Positions 28,136-37,136 of a stretch of DNA of 64,000 nt are shown in pieces. Position 1 is the first letter of the stretch, and every line of letters begins with the position of its first letter. The notes beneath the pieces were generated by a model, which ran no database searches, had not been told where the DNA came from, and worked only from the letters and a program-made list of their open reading frames with translations. Source of the stretch: Mesopusillimonas faecipullorum (GTDB taxonomy: Bacteria > Pseudomonadota > Gammaproteobacteria > Burkholderiales > Burkholderiaceae_B). The position numbers and the translations under genes were made by a program. The stretch spans positions 649,720-713,719 of the forward strand of contig NZ_JACDXW010000001.1 of assembly GCF_020539505.1 (NCBI RefSeq), given 5' to 3'.

Positions 28136-28298
28136 ACGACCTGCGGTAAGCAGCGGCTACCATGCGTCACCAATTCGCTCCATGGTCAGGGAAAACCCCT
28201 GGTTTTTGACACAAGCACGCTATACTTTGCGCCTTTCGTGTGGGAAGACTCTGGTGTCAGCCGAGTCGCCTCATTTGATCTACGCCTAGGAAAATTTT

Positions 28299-29717
28299 AT
28301 GAAAAAAAGCGTGGTTGGTACGGTTGCTATCGTCCTTGTCGCCGGTGTTTGGCTGGGTACCACTTGGTACACCGGAACAAAACTGGAATCTGAATCGGCT
28401 GAGCGCATTGCGCTGGCCAACGCACAACTCGCTCAATTAGACCCTGAAAGCGATCTGGTCCTAAGCCAGGTTTCTTTTGAGCGTGGATTCTTCAGCAGCC
28501 ATGCAAGATATGCCCTGACAGTTGCCGACAAAGGGGCTGAACCCGATCTTCGTCTGGAGTTCGATAACGTCTACGAACATGGCCCCTTCCCCGCCTCCGC
28601 CTTGAAACAAGGTCAGCTCTTACCGCAGCTGGCTTTTGTGCGTAGCGAGTTGGCCAACACCGCCGACGGCCAAGCATGGTTTGAGCTCGCCAAAGGTAAA
28701 GCGCCTTTACTCAGTGAAGTTCTGCTGTCTTACGGTGGCAACGCCAAGTTTGATGTGCGCTTTGCCCCGCTGGAAATGGCGTCGGAAGAACTGTCTTTCA
28801 TGTTTGCAGGCGCAGACCTGAACGGCACCTTCAAGGCTGACAAAGAACATGCCCAAGGTGTTTTCCGGGCGCCTGAGCTGAACATGATTACGCGCACGAA
28901 CTCTTCAGGCCTGGTCAAGTTTTCACTGAAAGATAGCCAGCTTGATTTTGACTCCCCCAAAAACGCTTTCGGCATTCAAACCGGCGACGCCGAGTTGCGC
29001 ATTGCCCAGCTTAGCGTGTCTGAGGAAGAGGGTTTCGATCTGGTCGTTGACAAACTGGCTTACGGTGGGAGCAGCACCGAAGATGCTCAGTTCATGCAAG
29101 GCAAAGCCTATTTGAATACCGGTAGCGTAAGCCTGAACGGCCAGGATTTCGGCAGCCAAGCGTTGACCATTAAGATGGACAAAATCGACGGCAAGGCGAT
29201 GAAGCAGTTTTCCGACCTGTACAGCCAACTGATGGCCCAAAGCGAAGAGGATGACGCTTTTGCTGGAAGCGATGCGTTGATGCAGGCCGGCATGAACTTG
29301 CTGGCTGCCAACCCCACGCTGGCACTGGACGATTTCAGCTGGACGACCCCCCAAGGCCGCAGCACGCTCGCCGTTCATTCCGAATGGCAGGCCCCTGCAA
29401 GTCTGCAAATGCCTGTCGCCGTGCTGGCAAGCCAAGCCGTGAAGCAGATCAATATCGACCTCAACCTTAACAAACCCATGGCTGTAGACTTGCTGGCCAA
29501 GTACCTGCAAGGCTCAGAAGACATGGAGGCCCCGGAAGCACAAGCCTTGGCTGAGCAGCAGGTGGATGAGATCCTGGCAGGCATGGGGATGTTTGGCTTG
29601 CTGAAAGCAGAAGGCGATACGGTTAGCAGCCAAGTTCAATACGATGGCAGCAGCATCATTGTTAACGGCCAGCCGCTTCCTACAGAAGCCTTGCTTGGCC
29701 TGATGATGGCCATGTAA
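28299..29717 (+). CDS. YdgA family protein (DUF945)
   Basis: A 472-residue protein with a single N-terminal signal or anchor helix (VVGTVAIVLVAGVWLGTTWYT). The typical YdgA start follows: TGTKLESESAERIALANAQL, shown by YTGTKLESES. The long beta-rich periplasmic region follows, with repeated strands such as VSFERGFFSSHARY and ATPLE-type blocks. The C-terminus LPTEALLGLMMAM resembles that of the DUF945 family. Function is unknown; members are envelope-associated. It is monocistronic behind TATACT-like promoter sequence. Confidence 0.8.
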   Translation: MKKSVVGTVAIVLVAGVWLGTTWYTGTKLESESAERIALANAQLAQLDPESDLVLSQVSFERGFFSSHARYALTVADKGAEPDLRLEFDNVYEHGPFPASALKQGQLLPQLAFVRSELANTADGQAWFELAKGKAPLLSEVLLSYGGNAKFDVRFAPLEMASEELSFMFAGADLNGTFKADKEHAQGVFRAPELNMITRTNSSGLVKFSLKDSQLDFDSPKNAFGIQTGDAELRIAQLSVSEEEGFDLVVDKLAYGGSSTEDAQFMQGKAYLNTGSVSLNGQDFGSQALTIKMDKIDGKAMKQFSDLYSQLMAQSEEDDAFAGSDALMQAGMNLLAANPTLALDDFSWTTPQGRSTLAVHSEWQAPASLQMPVAVLASQAVKQINIDLNLNKPMAVDLLAKYLQGSEDMEAPEAQALAEQQVDEILAGMGMFGLLKAEGDTVSSQVQYDGSSIIVNGQPLPTEALLGLMMAM

Positions 29718-29750
29718 AGCCCCCTAGGTGCACGCTCAAGTGCATCGTGA

Positions 29751-29779
29751 AAAAAGCAGGGAGGATCTCCCCTCCCTGC
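29751..29779 (-). terminator. Intrinsic terminator for boxB
   Basis: GCAGGGAGG pairs with CCTCCCTGC across a six-base loop. On the minus strand a T5-6 run follows. It lies about 80 bases past the boxB stop, between convergent genes. Confidence 0.7.
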
Positions 29780-29856
29780 CAAGGACTGGCCTACCGTCGG
29801 GCTTCCCAACCCAACGGCAGGTCAATCAGAGCACCTGTTTGCACACCCAGCAGCTC

Positions 29857-31347
29857 TTACGCGACCGACACGTCGCTTTCGTAGATCTTCACGTATTCGA
29901 AGTCGCCCGGCTTGTTGTTGACACCTACCCGAGGCGGCGCAATCCAGCTGGCATACTGCCCCGGTTCGTAGCAAGCCTTCATCAACGAGTTGATGAAGTC
30001 GTGGTCAGCTTCGGTACACAGCCATTCGTCCTTGCGAGCGGCAAACTCTTCAGCACTGATCAACTCGCCTTCGGGCGTAATGTGATGGCCGGCGAACTCG
30101 CCTATCTTGCGGTTGAAGCCTTTATGCGGCTGCTTGATTTCAAAATCGATACCGGCATTAGCAATGATGCGATTCCAACGGTCGATGCCGCCCTGGCAGT
30201 CCTTGATGTAGTCATCAAGCAAGCGGCTGTTGATGGCTGACAAGGCCGGCACGTCCTCTGTTACGAGCTCGCCATTCTTGACACTTGTCACGGGATAGCT
30301 GTCGTCCGTCAGTACGTGATCGTCGTCGATACGCGTTTCTTCGAAACGACCTTTCAGACCAGCACTGAACAACTCGGCACCATTGCTGGATATCTCGGCA
30401 CCAAACAGGTCACGCGTGACCGACATGTGGAAGTTGGCCTTGCGTTGCAGCGTGGGCAGGTCGATCACGCCCAGCTTGCGTATGGCTTGCACATCGTAGG
30501 GGTCTTTGATGCCGGCAGCATTCATAGCTTTGACCGTCGCTTCAATGGTACGACCCACACCGGTTTCACCCACAAACATATGGTGCGCCTCTTCGGTCAG
30601 CATGAAGCGGCAGGTGCGTGAAAGTGGATCGAAACCGGATTGCGCCAAGGCGGCCAGTTGCATTTTGCCGTCGCGATCAGTGAAGTAGGTGAACATGAAG
30701 AAGGACAGCCAATCGGGCGTGCGCTCGTTGAAGGCCCCCAAAATACGCGGGTTGTCTTGGTCGGCGGAACGACGCTCGAGCAAAGCCTGCGCTTCGTCAC
30801 GGCCATCGCGACCAAAGTATTTGACCAGCAGATACACCATGGCCCACAAATGGCGGCCCTCTTCTACGTTAACTTGGAAAAGGTTACGCAAGTCGTAAAG
30901 CGACGGCGCAGTCTTACCCAGGTAGCGCTGCTGCTCGACCGATGCGGGCTCAGTATCCCCTTGCACCACAAGAAGGCGTCGCAAGGTCGAGCGGTATTCG
31001 CCCGGTACTTCTTGCCAAGCGGGCTCACCCTTATGCCGACCAAAAGGAATGGTGCGGCCTTCTTCTTTAGGCGCCAGCAAGATGCCCCAACGGTAATCGG
31101 GCATTTTGACGTGATCAAACACAGCCCAACCTTTGGGGTCTACACCTACCGCCGTACGCAAATACACGTCGGCATCCTGGAAACAGTCGGGGCCGGCCTC
31201 TTGCCACCATTCAAGATACTGCGGCTGCCAGCCTTCCAGCGCGCGCTGCAATTGCTTGTCGCTGTTCAGATCTACGTTATTGGGGATTTTGTCGTCGTAG
31301 TTCACCTCGACGAATGCGTTGCCACGGATTGCTTCGTTTTCGCTCAT
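29857..31347 (-). CDS. boxB: Benzoyl-CoA 2,3-epoxidase subunit BoxB
   Basis: A 496-residue diiron oxygenase subunit. It shows the BoxB pattern from NYDDKIPNNVDL through LEGWQPQYLEWW, EYRSTLRRLLVVQGDTEPASVEQQ, shown as RRLLVVQGDTEPAS, and NLFQVNVEEGRHLWAMVYLL, where EEGRH is the first diiron motif. The second is RFMLTEEAHHMFVGETG. It converts benzoyl-CoA to the 2,3-epoxide with electrons from BoxA. The ATG used has GGAGAGG upstream; an in-frame ATG 12 codons earlier does not. boxA and boxC are not in the window, so BoxB must work with partners encoded elsewhere or on another substrate. Confidence 0.9.
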   Translation of the reverse strand: MSENEAIRGNAFVEVNYDDKIPNNVDLNSDKQLQRALEGWQPQYLEWWQEAGPDCFQDADVYLRTAVGVDPKGWAVFDHVKMPDYRWGILLAPKEEGRTIPFGRHKGEPAWQEVPGEYRSTLRRLLVVQGDTEPASVEQQRYLGKTAPSLYDLRNLFQVNVEEGRHLWAMVYLLVKYFGRDGRDEAQALLERRSADQDNPRILGAFNERTPDWLSFFMFTYFTDRDGKMQLAALAQSGFDPLSRTCRFMLTEEAHHMFVGETGVGRTIEATVKAMNAAGIKDPYDVQAIRKLGVIDLPTLQRKANFHMSVTRDLFGAEISSNGAELFSAGLKGRFEETRIDDDHVLTDDSYPVTSVKNGELVTEDVPALSAINSRLLDDYIKDCQGGIDRWNRIIANAGIDFEIKQPHKGFNRKIGEFAGHHITPEGELISAEEFAARKDEWLCTEADHDFINSLMKACYEPGQYASWIAPPRVGVNNKPGDFEYVKIYESDVSVA

Positions 31348-31563
31348 GATGACCTCTCCTTTACTGGGGTGCTCAGGCGTCACTCGCCTGGATCATGCAT
31401 TAAAATACATTTGAAAAACCTACAAATGCATAATAGTGCAATAAAAGACGCACACCACATTTGTCCGCGCTCAGTGTTTGACTTTGATCAAACTTTGCTC
31501 ACGAACAGAGAATACGGATAGGAAAGCAGCCTGGCGGCAAGAAGGGCGGTGGGAAGTACAGCC

Positions 31564-31643
31564 AAAAAAAAGGCACCTTTGAAGGTGCCATTTAAAACAT
31601 CCGCTTCGATAGGGAGGGGATTGAGGAGAAGCAGAAGCGGATG
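31564..31643 (-). ncRNA. Candidate small RNA or 3' UTR structure ending in an intrinsic terminator
   Basis: On the minus strand a 10-bp stem (CATCCGCTTC / GAAGCGGATG) encloses a pyrimidine-rich 26-base loop with TCTCCTC and CCCCTCCC. It is followed by a terminator hairpin GGCACCT-TTGA-AGGTGCC and eight T residues. It lies more than 100 bases past the rpoH stop. C-rich loops that can pair with Shine-Dalgarno sequences are typical of some sRNA families. Either a processed rpoH 3' UTR or a separate transcript is possible. The terminator is well supported; the RNA is inference. Confidence 0.45.
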
Positions 31644-31768
31644 GAACTGATGAACATCCAGAGATATCATCAACGTTGCTCATTAGGTTAGTCAGCGCCA
31701 GCGCCGGAAAGTTCTACGACCAGGCCACCAATGTGTAAATAATTGCAACAACCACCTGCTTGGAAACT

Positions 31769-32647
31769 TTACGCCAGCACAGCCCGCATTTTCTTGAAAG
31801 CGGCTGCCTCGATTTGGCGCACGCGTTCGGCTGACACGCCGAATTCGGCAGCCAGTTCGTGCAAGGTGGCACCGCCCTCGTCTTGCAGCCAGCGCGCTTC
31901 AACGATGCGCCGCGAACGTGGGTCGAGTTGTTCTATGGCCTCGGCCAAACCTTCGCCTTGCAGCGCATCGTGAGCGCGGCGCTCTAGTACCTGGGTGGGC
32001 TCGCTGCCGTCGTCGGCCAGATACTGAATGGGCGCATAGGTGTCAGCATCATCGTGGGGTTGATCCAAGGCCATCTCTTGTCCGGAAAGCCGGACTTCCA
32101 TTTCGCTGACTTCTTCGGGCTTGACGTTGAGCTCGCGGGCAATATGCGCGATTTGCTCGGGGTCTAGCGTTTGGCCGTCGGGACGCATACGGCGCAGGTT
32201 GAAGAACAGCTTGCGCTGCGCTTTGGTAGTGGCGACCTTGACCATGCGCCAGTTGCGCACCACGTACTCGTGAATTTCGGCCTTGATCCAGTGCACTGCG
32301 AAAGACACCAAACGCACGCCGCGCGCCGGGTCAAAGCGCTTAACCGCCTTCATGAGGCCGATGTTGCCTTCTTGAATAAGGTCGGCATGAGGTAGGCCAT
32401 AGCCCAAGTACTGACGCGAAACGGATACGACCAAACGCAGGTGCGACAGCACCAGTTGGCGGGCGGCTTCAAGGTCGTCATTGTCGCGCAGGCGCTCACC
32501 GAGTTCGGTTTCTTGCTGCTGCGTCAGCATAGGCAGACGATTGACCGTGCCTATATAAGATTCGATAGTACCCAGCGAACCGGGGTTGGAAATGGCTGCG
32601 ACCAGCGATTGGCTGGACAGAGCCAACGACTGCGTAGAAGGAGTCAT
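31769..32647 (-). CDS. rpoH: Heat-shock sigma factor RpoH (sigma-32)
   Basis: A 292-residue sigma-70 family factor. Region 1.2/2 has ESYIGTVNRLPMLT, LVLSHLRLVVSVSRQYLGYG and DLIQEGNIGLMKAVKRFDP. The RpoH box QRKLFFNLRRMR distinguishes it from RpoD/RpoS. Region 4 has EARWLQDEGGATLHELAAEFGVSAERVRQIE and ends AAFKKMRA (shown in part: LAAEFGVSAERVRQIE). It directs transcription of chaperone and protease genes. A perfect CIRCE operator upstream indicates repression by HrcA, so sigma-32 synthesis itself would be under chaperone feedback. Confidence 0.97.
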   Translation of the reverse strand: MTPSTQSLALSSQSLVAAISNPGSLGTIESYIGTVNRLPMLTQQQETELGERLRDNDDLEAARQLVLSHLRLVVSVSRQYLGYGLPHADLIQEGNIGLMKAVKRFDPARGVRLVSFAVHWIKAEIHEYVVRNWRMVKVATTKAQRKLFFNLRRMRPDGQTLDPEQIAHIARELNVKPEEVSEMEVRLSGQEMALDQPHDDADTYAPIQYLADDGSEPTQVLERRAHDALQGEGLAEAIEQLDPRSRRIVEARWLQDEGGATLHELAAEFGVSAERVRQIEAAAFKKMRAVLA

Positions 32648-32699
32648 CTCAGTAGCCCTGTGAGTGATGGTCGTTAATGTGATATTCGATCTCCTGATC

Positions 32700-32726
32700 T
32701 TAGCACTCTCTGGGATGGAGTGCTAA
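32700..32726. promoter_or_regulatory. CIRCE element upstream of rpoH
   Basis: A perfect TTAGCACTC-N9-GAGTGCTAA, the binding site of the heat-shock repressor HrcA. It lies 53-79 bases upstream of the rpoH start, in position to control its promoter. All 18 symmetric bases match the consensus. Confidence 0.95.
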
Positions 32727-32823
32727 TACACTCCAGGTAAGACATCCCACAATGTGAAAAGTTCACCTGAGAAGCGGATTTTTTAACTCGGAAAAGACCT
32801 GTGCCTTTGCCGCAAACGCGTCC

Positions 32824-33885
32824 TTATTTTTCCATTTCTTCGACCAGCACAGCCATTAATTGTTCCGCGGGCATTTCTCGTGCCAGTGGCGCGCCCTGCC
32901 CCGCCCAATGGGCGGAAAACTCGTAGCGCCCCAATGCAGCAGCGGCCGCATTCAACTGCTTGGTAGCGTCGAAAGCGATGGGATAGGCGGCAGGCATGGG
33001 GCTACCCGGCGCCTCGCAGAAAGTGATATAGCGATTAAACAGACCACGGGCCGGGCGGCCCGACAACACCGATGTAAGACAAGTTTGGCTCGCGCCTGCG
33101 CCCTTAAGATGAGTTCGATACCCGGCATCGGCCGCCGACTCGGGGCACAACACGAAGGCCGTGCCCAACTGCGCGGCGCTTGCGCCCAAATGCTGCATGG
33201 CGCGGATCGTTTGGCCATCCATAATTCCGCCCGCTGCAATGAGCGGCAATCCACTACGGGGCGCCAACATACGCAACAACAACGCCGTACTCAAACGTTG
33301 ATCTTCCGCTTTGGGATCAAAAACGCCGCGATGCCCACCCGCTTCTATGCCTTGAGCCACGATGGCATCTACGCCGGCCTGCTCAATACGAAAGGCCTCT
33401 TGCACATTGGTCGCCGTAGCAAAGGTGTAAATACCCGCTTGACGCAAAGCCTGAATATGGGTCTTGGGCGGTAAGCCAAAATGAAAGCTCACCACCGGCG
33501 GCCGCAGTTCTAGCAGCAACTCGAACATTTCTTCATTTTGCAGAAAAGAGGGGTAGATTTCGGTAAGAGCCGTAGGCGGGAGGGCGTCAACTTCGGCAAA
33601 CAGGGGTGCTAAGTACCCCAACCACGCCGCCTCGAGCCTAGGGTCGCGCTGCGCTGGCGCATGGCAAAAGACATTGACGTTAAAGGCGCCCGTGGTAAGT
33701 GCGCGAGTCTGCTCTATTAATTGACGCGCTTGAGCCGCCGTGCTGGCTCCCAAACCCAGCGAGCCTAGCCCTCCCGCATTGCTCACTGCAGCAGCCAACT
33801 GCGGTGTGGCTGTGCCCGCCATGGGCGCCTGCACGATAGGGTGGCGCAAATCCAAGCGATCCAAAAAATCTCGCGAAACGCTCAT
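32824..33885 (-). CDS. NAD(P)H-dependent flavin oxidoreductase, nitronate monooxygenase family
   Basis: A 353-residue FMN-binding TIM-barrel protein. It shows HPIVQAPMAGTATPQLAAAVSNAGGLGSLG (key parts QAPMAGT and SNAGGLGSLG), the DAIVAQGIEAGGHRG loop with His as possible catalytic base, and PLIAAGGIMDG and LGASAAQLGTAFV, the phosphate-binding segments. Such enzymes oxidise alkyl nitronates or act as flavin reductases (class I NMO or enoyl reductase-like). AAGGAG five bases before the ATG supports this start. It is divergent from the PepSY cluster. Confidence 0.85.
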   Translation of the reverse strand: MSVSRDFLDRLDLRHPIVQAPMAGTATPQLAAAVSNAGGLGSLGLGASTAAQARQLIEQTRALTTGAFNVNVFCHAPAQRDPRLEAAWLGYLAPLFAEVDALPPTALTEIYPSFLQNEEMFELLLELRPPVVSFHFGLPPKTHIQALRQAGIYTFATATNVQEAFRIEQAGVDAIVAQGIEAGGHRGVFDPKAEDQRLSTALLLRMLAPRSGLPLIAAGGIMDGQTIRAMQHLGASAAQLGTAFVLCPESAADAGYRTHLKGAGASQTCLTSVLSGRPARGLFNRYITFCEAPGSPMPAAYPIAFDATKQLNAAAAALGRYEFSAHWAGQGAPLAREMPAEQLMAVLVEEMEK

Positions 33886-34025
33886 AGGGGCTCCTTGCGA
33901 AGGAAAAGAGGAAGGTTCAAGTGCCATCTCGGCCCAATGCTAAATACCTACCTCGACAGTATGGCAGCAGGAAATCCATCGAAACACCTATTACAGAGCA
34001 AGCCGCGTTCCCACTAAACGGTACA

Positions 34026-34040
34026 TAGCAATCATTTTCA
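34026..34040. promoter_or_regulatory. Fur-box-like site
   Basis: TAGCAATCATTTTCA matches the 7-1-7 Fur consensus TGATAATnATTATCA at 10 of 14 positions. It lies about 45 bases before the first gene of the PepSY/ApbE cluster and next to a possible -10 (TTAGAAT), in a divergent intergenic region. Confidence 0.5.
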
Positions 34041-34085
34041 TTTAGGTTAGAATGTTTCAGCTTTCCCAAACCTTGTTTCTTACGC

Positions 34086-34715
34086 ATGAATTCGTCGTCC
34101 GCAGCCCGGCGCTCGCTCTGGCTCAAAACCCTGCATCAGTGGCACTGGATCAGCGCCGCCCTAAGTTTGGCGGGCATGGTGCTGTTCGCCATTACGGGCC
34201 TGACGCTTAACAACGCGTCTTGGGTAGAAGCCTCGCCGGCCATCGAGAATCGTCAGGCCCACCTGCCCGAGCCGCTGCTTGAGTCTTTGTCCCAAGCGCC
34301 TTCTGGCCGAAGTGCACAGGCACAATTACCCCTTGAAGTAAGGCAATGGCTGGAAAACGAATTGGACATCAGCATAGGTGGGCGCGACGCCGAGTTTTCC
34401 AGTGACGAAATTTACTTGCCGCTACCCCAGCCCGGTGCCGACGCCTGGCTCTCCATCGATCTTGCCAGCGGCGATATCGAATATGAGCGCAGCGACCGTG
34501 GCTGGGTGGCTTATTTCAACGACCTGCACAAAGGTCGCCACACGGGTACGGCCTGGAGCTGGTTCATAGACGTTTTTGCCATCGCCTGTCTGATCTTTGC
34601 GCTGACAGGCCTGACTTTATTGGCTTTTCATGCGCGCCAAAGGCAGAACACCTGGCCGCTTGCCAGTCTGGGCCTTATCGCCCCTCTTATTCTGATGATT
34701 CTGTTCATACACTGA
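34086..34715 (+). CDS. PepSY-associated membrane protein
   Basis: A 209-residue inner-membrane protein of the PepSY_TM-like group. It has an N-terminal helix behind LKTLHQWHWISAALSLAGMV (HQWHW being the His-rich membrane-edge motif), a periplasmic loop of about 110 residues with WLENELDISIGG, and LHKGRHTGTAWSWFIDVFA before two C-terminal helices. The paired His residues can ligate haem, as in relatives that move electrons across the membrane to iron siderophores. It starts the cluster at the Fur-like site and is two bases from the next gene. Confidence 0.8.
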   Translation: MNSSSAARRSLWLKTLHQWHWISAALSLAGMVLFAITGLTLNNASWVEASPAIENRQAHLPEPLLESLSQAPSGRSAQAQLPLEVRQWLENELDISIGGRDAEFSSDEIYLPLPQPGADAWLSIDLASGDIEYERSDRGWVAYFNDLHKGRHTGTAWSWFIDVFAIACLIFALTGLTLLAFHARQRQNTWPLASLGLIAPLILMILFIH

Positions 34716-34717
34716 CC

Positions 34718-35248
34718 ATGAAGAAGACCTTGCTACGCACTTCGCTCAGCTGCACCCTCGCCGGCCTGTTCTGCGCCCCCCTCGCTCAGGCGGAATCGGT
34801 TTCGGTAAAAGTCGGCGTCCCCCGACTGGAAGTGGCCGAATACCACCGCCCCTATGTCGCCATCTGGCTGGAAAACGCTGATCGCAGCGTGGTTCGCGAC
34901 TTGGCCGTCTGGTACGACCACGCCATGCCCAAGGCAGAAGGCAAAAAATGGCTGAAAGACATGCGCCAATGGTGGCGGGTCAGCGGTCGCAACCAAGAAG
35001 AATTGGCAGAAGGCGTCACCGGCGCCACGCGCGCGCCGGGTAGTCACACCCTGACGATTGCCGCCGACGATGCGCGCCTGGCCAATTTGCCTGCCGGCAA
35101 GTACGAACTGGCTGTTGAAGCCTCCCGAGAAAAAGGCGGGCGTGAACTGATACGCCTGCCCCTGGAATGGCCGCCTGCCAAGGCAGCCACCGCAAAAGAC
35201 ACTGGCAAGACCGAACTGGGCGAGATCGAACTGATCGTTGCTCCCTGA
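34718..35248 (+). CDS. DUF2271 periplasmic protein
   Basis: A 176-residue exported protein with a signal peptide ending AQAES. The body has VAEYHRPYVAIWLENADRSVVRDLAVWYD, in pieces YHRPYVAIWLEN and VRDLAVWYDH, then KWLKDMRQWWRVSGR. These are the hallmarks of DUF2271, commonly adjacent to PepSY and ApbE genes in iron-regulated loci. FMN attachment is suspected for some flavinylated partners of ApbE; here an obvious [ST]GA[ST]-type flavinylation motif exists as GVTGATRA (about residues 99-106), consistent with covalent FMN by the neighbouring ApbE. Confidence 0.8.
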   Translation: MKKTLLRTSLSCTLAGLFCAPLAQAESVSVKVGVPRLEVAEYHRPYVAIWLENADRSVVRDLAVWYDHAMPKAEGKKWLKDMRQWWRVSGRNQEELAEGVTGATRAPGSHTLTIAADDARLANLPAGKYELAVEASREKGGRELIRLPLEWPPAKAATAKDTGKTELGEIELIVAP

Positions 35249-35300
35249 TTGCCCCTTTTTATCATTCAGAACCCCTCTTTCATAGACAGGAGCTCCAAAG

Positions 35301-36101
35301 ATGAAGCGCTATCTCGTCCCTACCCTGCTGGCCGCCGGCCTCTTCGCGGGTGCCGCCCAAGCCCATGATCAGTGGATCGAGCCTTCGGCCACCGTGCTGT
35401 CCGGCGAAGAAGCCCGTGTCACCTTTGATGCCGCCGCCGGCAACGACAAGTTTCAGTACAACCACCGCCCACTCCCCTTGAACGCCCTGGTCATCACCGG
35501 CCCTGACGGCAAGCCTGTGGAAGCGCTTAACCAGCATAGTGGCGACCTGCGCAGCAGCTTCGACCTGCGTCTGAAGGCTGACGGCACCTACCGCGTGGCC
35601 CTAGTGCGTGACGGCGTATTCGCCCGCTGGAAAGAAAACGGCGAAAACAAACGCTGGATGGGCTCTGCCGCCGATTTGACCAAAAACGTGCCCGCAAAAG
35701 CCGATGATTTGAACGTCAGCGAAAGCGTCAGCCGTATCGAAACCTTCGTCACCAAGGGCAAGCCCACCAAGGTCGAAGCCACCGGTAAAGGCCTGGAACT
35801 GTTCGCCGACCCGCACCCCAACGACTTGTACGCCGGTGAAACCACCAACTTCACCTTGCTAATGGACGGCAAACCCGCCGCTGGTCTGGAAATCGAAGTC
35901 GCTGCCGACGGCATCCGTTACCGCGACGCTGCCGAAGAATTCACGACCAAGACCGACGAAAAAGGCCAGTTCTCTATCAAGTGGCCGCGCGCCGGCCTGT
36001 TCTGGGTGCATACCGACACCAGCGACGAGAAAACCACGGTGCCCGCAGCCAAGCGCCGCAATATTTCGTACATCGGCACCTTCGAAGTTCTGCCTCAGTA
36101 A
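35301..36101 (+). CDS. DUF4198 periplasmic protein
   Basis: A 266-residue exported protein (signal ending GAAQA, then HDQWIEPS, the typical mature His start). It has the DUF4198 beta-sandwich order: a first domain with VTFDAAAGNDKFQYNHRP, the middle ETFVTKGKPTKV and LELFADPHPNDLYAGE, then DGKPAAGLEIEV, a Ca-dependent-like GQFSIKWPRAGLFWV strand and the end. The family is linked to nickel/cobalt uptake loci and appears as a metal-binding or carrier protein. The mature N-terminal His (HDQW) resembles the His brace environment of related copper proteins; not proven. Confidence 0.8.
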   Translation: MKRYLVPTLLAAGLFAGAAQAHDQWIEPSATVLSGEEARVTFDAAAGNDKFQYNHRPLPLNALVITGPDGKPVEALNQHSGDLRSSFDLRLKADGTYRVALVRDGVFARWKENGENKRWMGSAADLTKNVPAKADDLNVSESVSRIETFVTKGKPTKVEATGKGLELFADPHPNDLYAGETTNFTLLMDGKPAAGLEIEVAADGIRYRDAAEEFTTKTDEKGQFSIKWPRAGLFWVHTDTSDEKTTVPAAKRRNISYIGTFEVLPQ

Positions 36102-36119
36102 GCTTCATAAGGCAGAGAC

Positions 36120-37103
36120 TTGACCGGCCTATCGCTTTCCGGGCACAGCATGGGTACCACCTGGTCCGTCCAGGTGGCTGGCCCATGGCAAGACGCCCGC
36201 CTCGCCCAGGCCGGCCAGCCCTTGCCAGGACAGGCAAGCACCGAGCTGACGCAAGCACTGCAAGCCAAGCTGGACGACATCATCGACCAGATGAGCCACT
36301 GGGAAGCCGATAGCCTGATCAGCCGCATTAACAAAGCACCTACTGGCTGGTATCAGGTGCCCGAAGAGTTCTTCACCGTTGTTTCCTGTGCTCAGCAGGT
36401 CGCGCAAGCGACCCAGGGCGCTTATGACCCAACCGTAGGTGAGCTGGTGGCGCTTTGGGGGTTTGGCCCTCATGGCCAGCCAGGTCAGCTACCTTGCGAC
36501 AGCCAACTTGAAGACGCCCGCCAGCGATCAGGTTGGCAGCAGCTGCACCTGAACGCCGAGCATCGTGGCGTCTGGCAGCCCGGCGGCATGAGCCTGGATT
36601 TTTCTTCCATTGCCAAAGGCTATGGGGTAGATGCCATGGCACTGGCCCTGGAAGATTACGGCCTTACTAACTATATGGTGGAGCTTGGCGGTGAGTTGCG
36701 CGCAAAGGGTCGTAACCCCAGTGGGCAACCCTGGCGCCTGCAGGTCGAGGCCCCCGGCGCCCATCATGAACAAGCAGGCCTGCCAATTGCCTTGGATGGC
36801 CTTTCCATTGCCACCTCTGGCGATTACCGCAGGTTCTTCATAGTAGAAGGTCAGCGTTATGCTCATACGCTAGACCCGCGTACCGGCAGGGCCTTGCAAA
36901 ATAACTTAGCTTGCGTCAGCGTCGTGCACTCGCAGTGCATGATGGCCGACGCCTTGTCGACTGCCCTGCTCTGCATGGGGCTGGAGAACGGCATGGCCTA
37001 CGCAAGCAAGCAGCACCTGGCAGCCTTATTCATGGTTCGCCACGGAGAGGACATCGCTGTGGAATGGACACCCTCCTTCCAGCGACTTGCCCATCCCGCT
37101 TGA
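36120..37103 (+). CDS. apbE: FAD:protein FMN transferase ApbE-like
   Basis: A 327-residue flavinyltransferase that attaches FMN to Thr residues of target proteins. It has HSMGTTWSV at the start, LDFSSIAKGYGVDAMA, ELGGELRAKG, and ATSGDYRRFF, then YAHTLDPRTGR near the FAD site and MMADALSTALLCMG at the end. The start is TTG. The N-terminus lacks a clear signal peptide, unlike most ApbE proteins, so export is unclear or the true start lies upstream in the previous gene. Targets may be DUF2271 or another protein with the flavinylation motif. Confidence 0.88.
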   Translation: MTGLSLSGHSMGTTWSVQVAGPWQDARLAQAGQPLPGQASTELTQALQAKLDDIIDQMSHWEADSLISRINKAPTGWYQVPEEFFTVVSCAQQVAQATQGAYDPTVGELVALWGFGPHGQPGQLPCDSQLEDARQRSGWQQLHLNAEHRGVWQPGGMSLDFSSIAKGYGVDAMALALEDYGLTNYMVELGGELRAKGRNPSGQPWRLQVEAPGAHHEQAGLPIALDGLSIATSGDYRRFFIVEGQRYAHTLDPRTGRALQNNLACVSVVHSQCMMADALSTALLCMGLENGMAYASKQHLAALFMVRHGEDIAVEWTPSFQRLAHPA

Positions 37104-37136
37104 TTCCGCTCCGCCTACTTTTTTTGTATTTGCTCC

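Noticed and set aside
28206..28226. TTGACA with TATACT as a normal promoter before the YdgA-like gene
   Set aside because: Only nine bases separate the hexamers, too short for a sigma-70 promoter; TATACT alone may be a -10.
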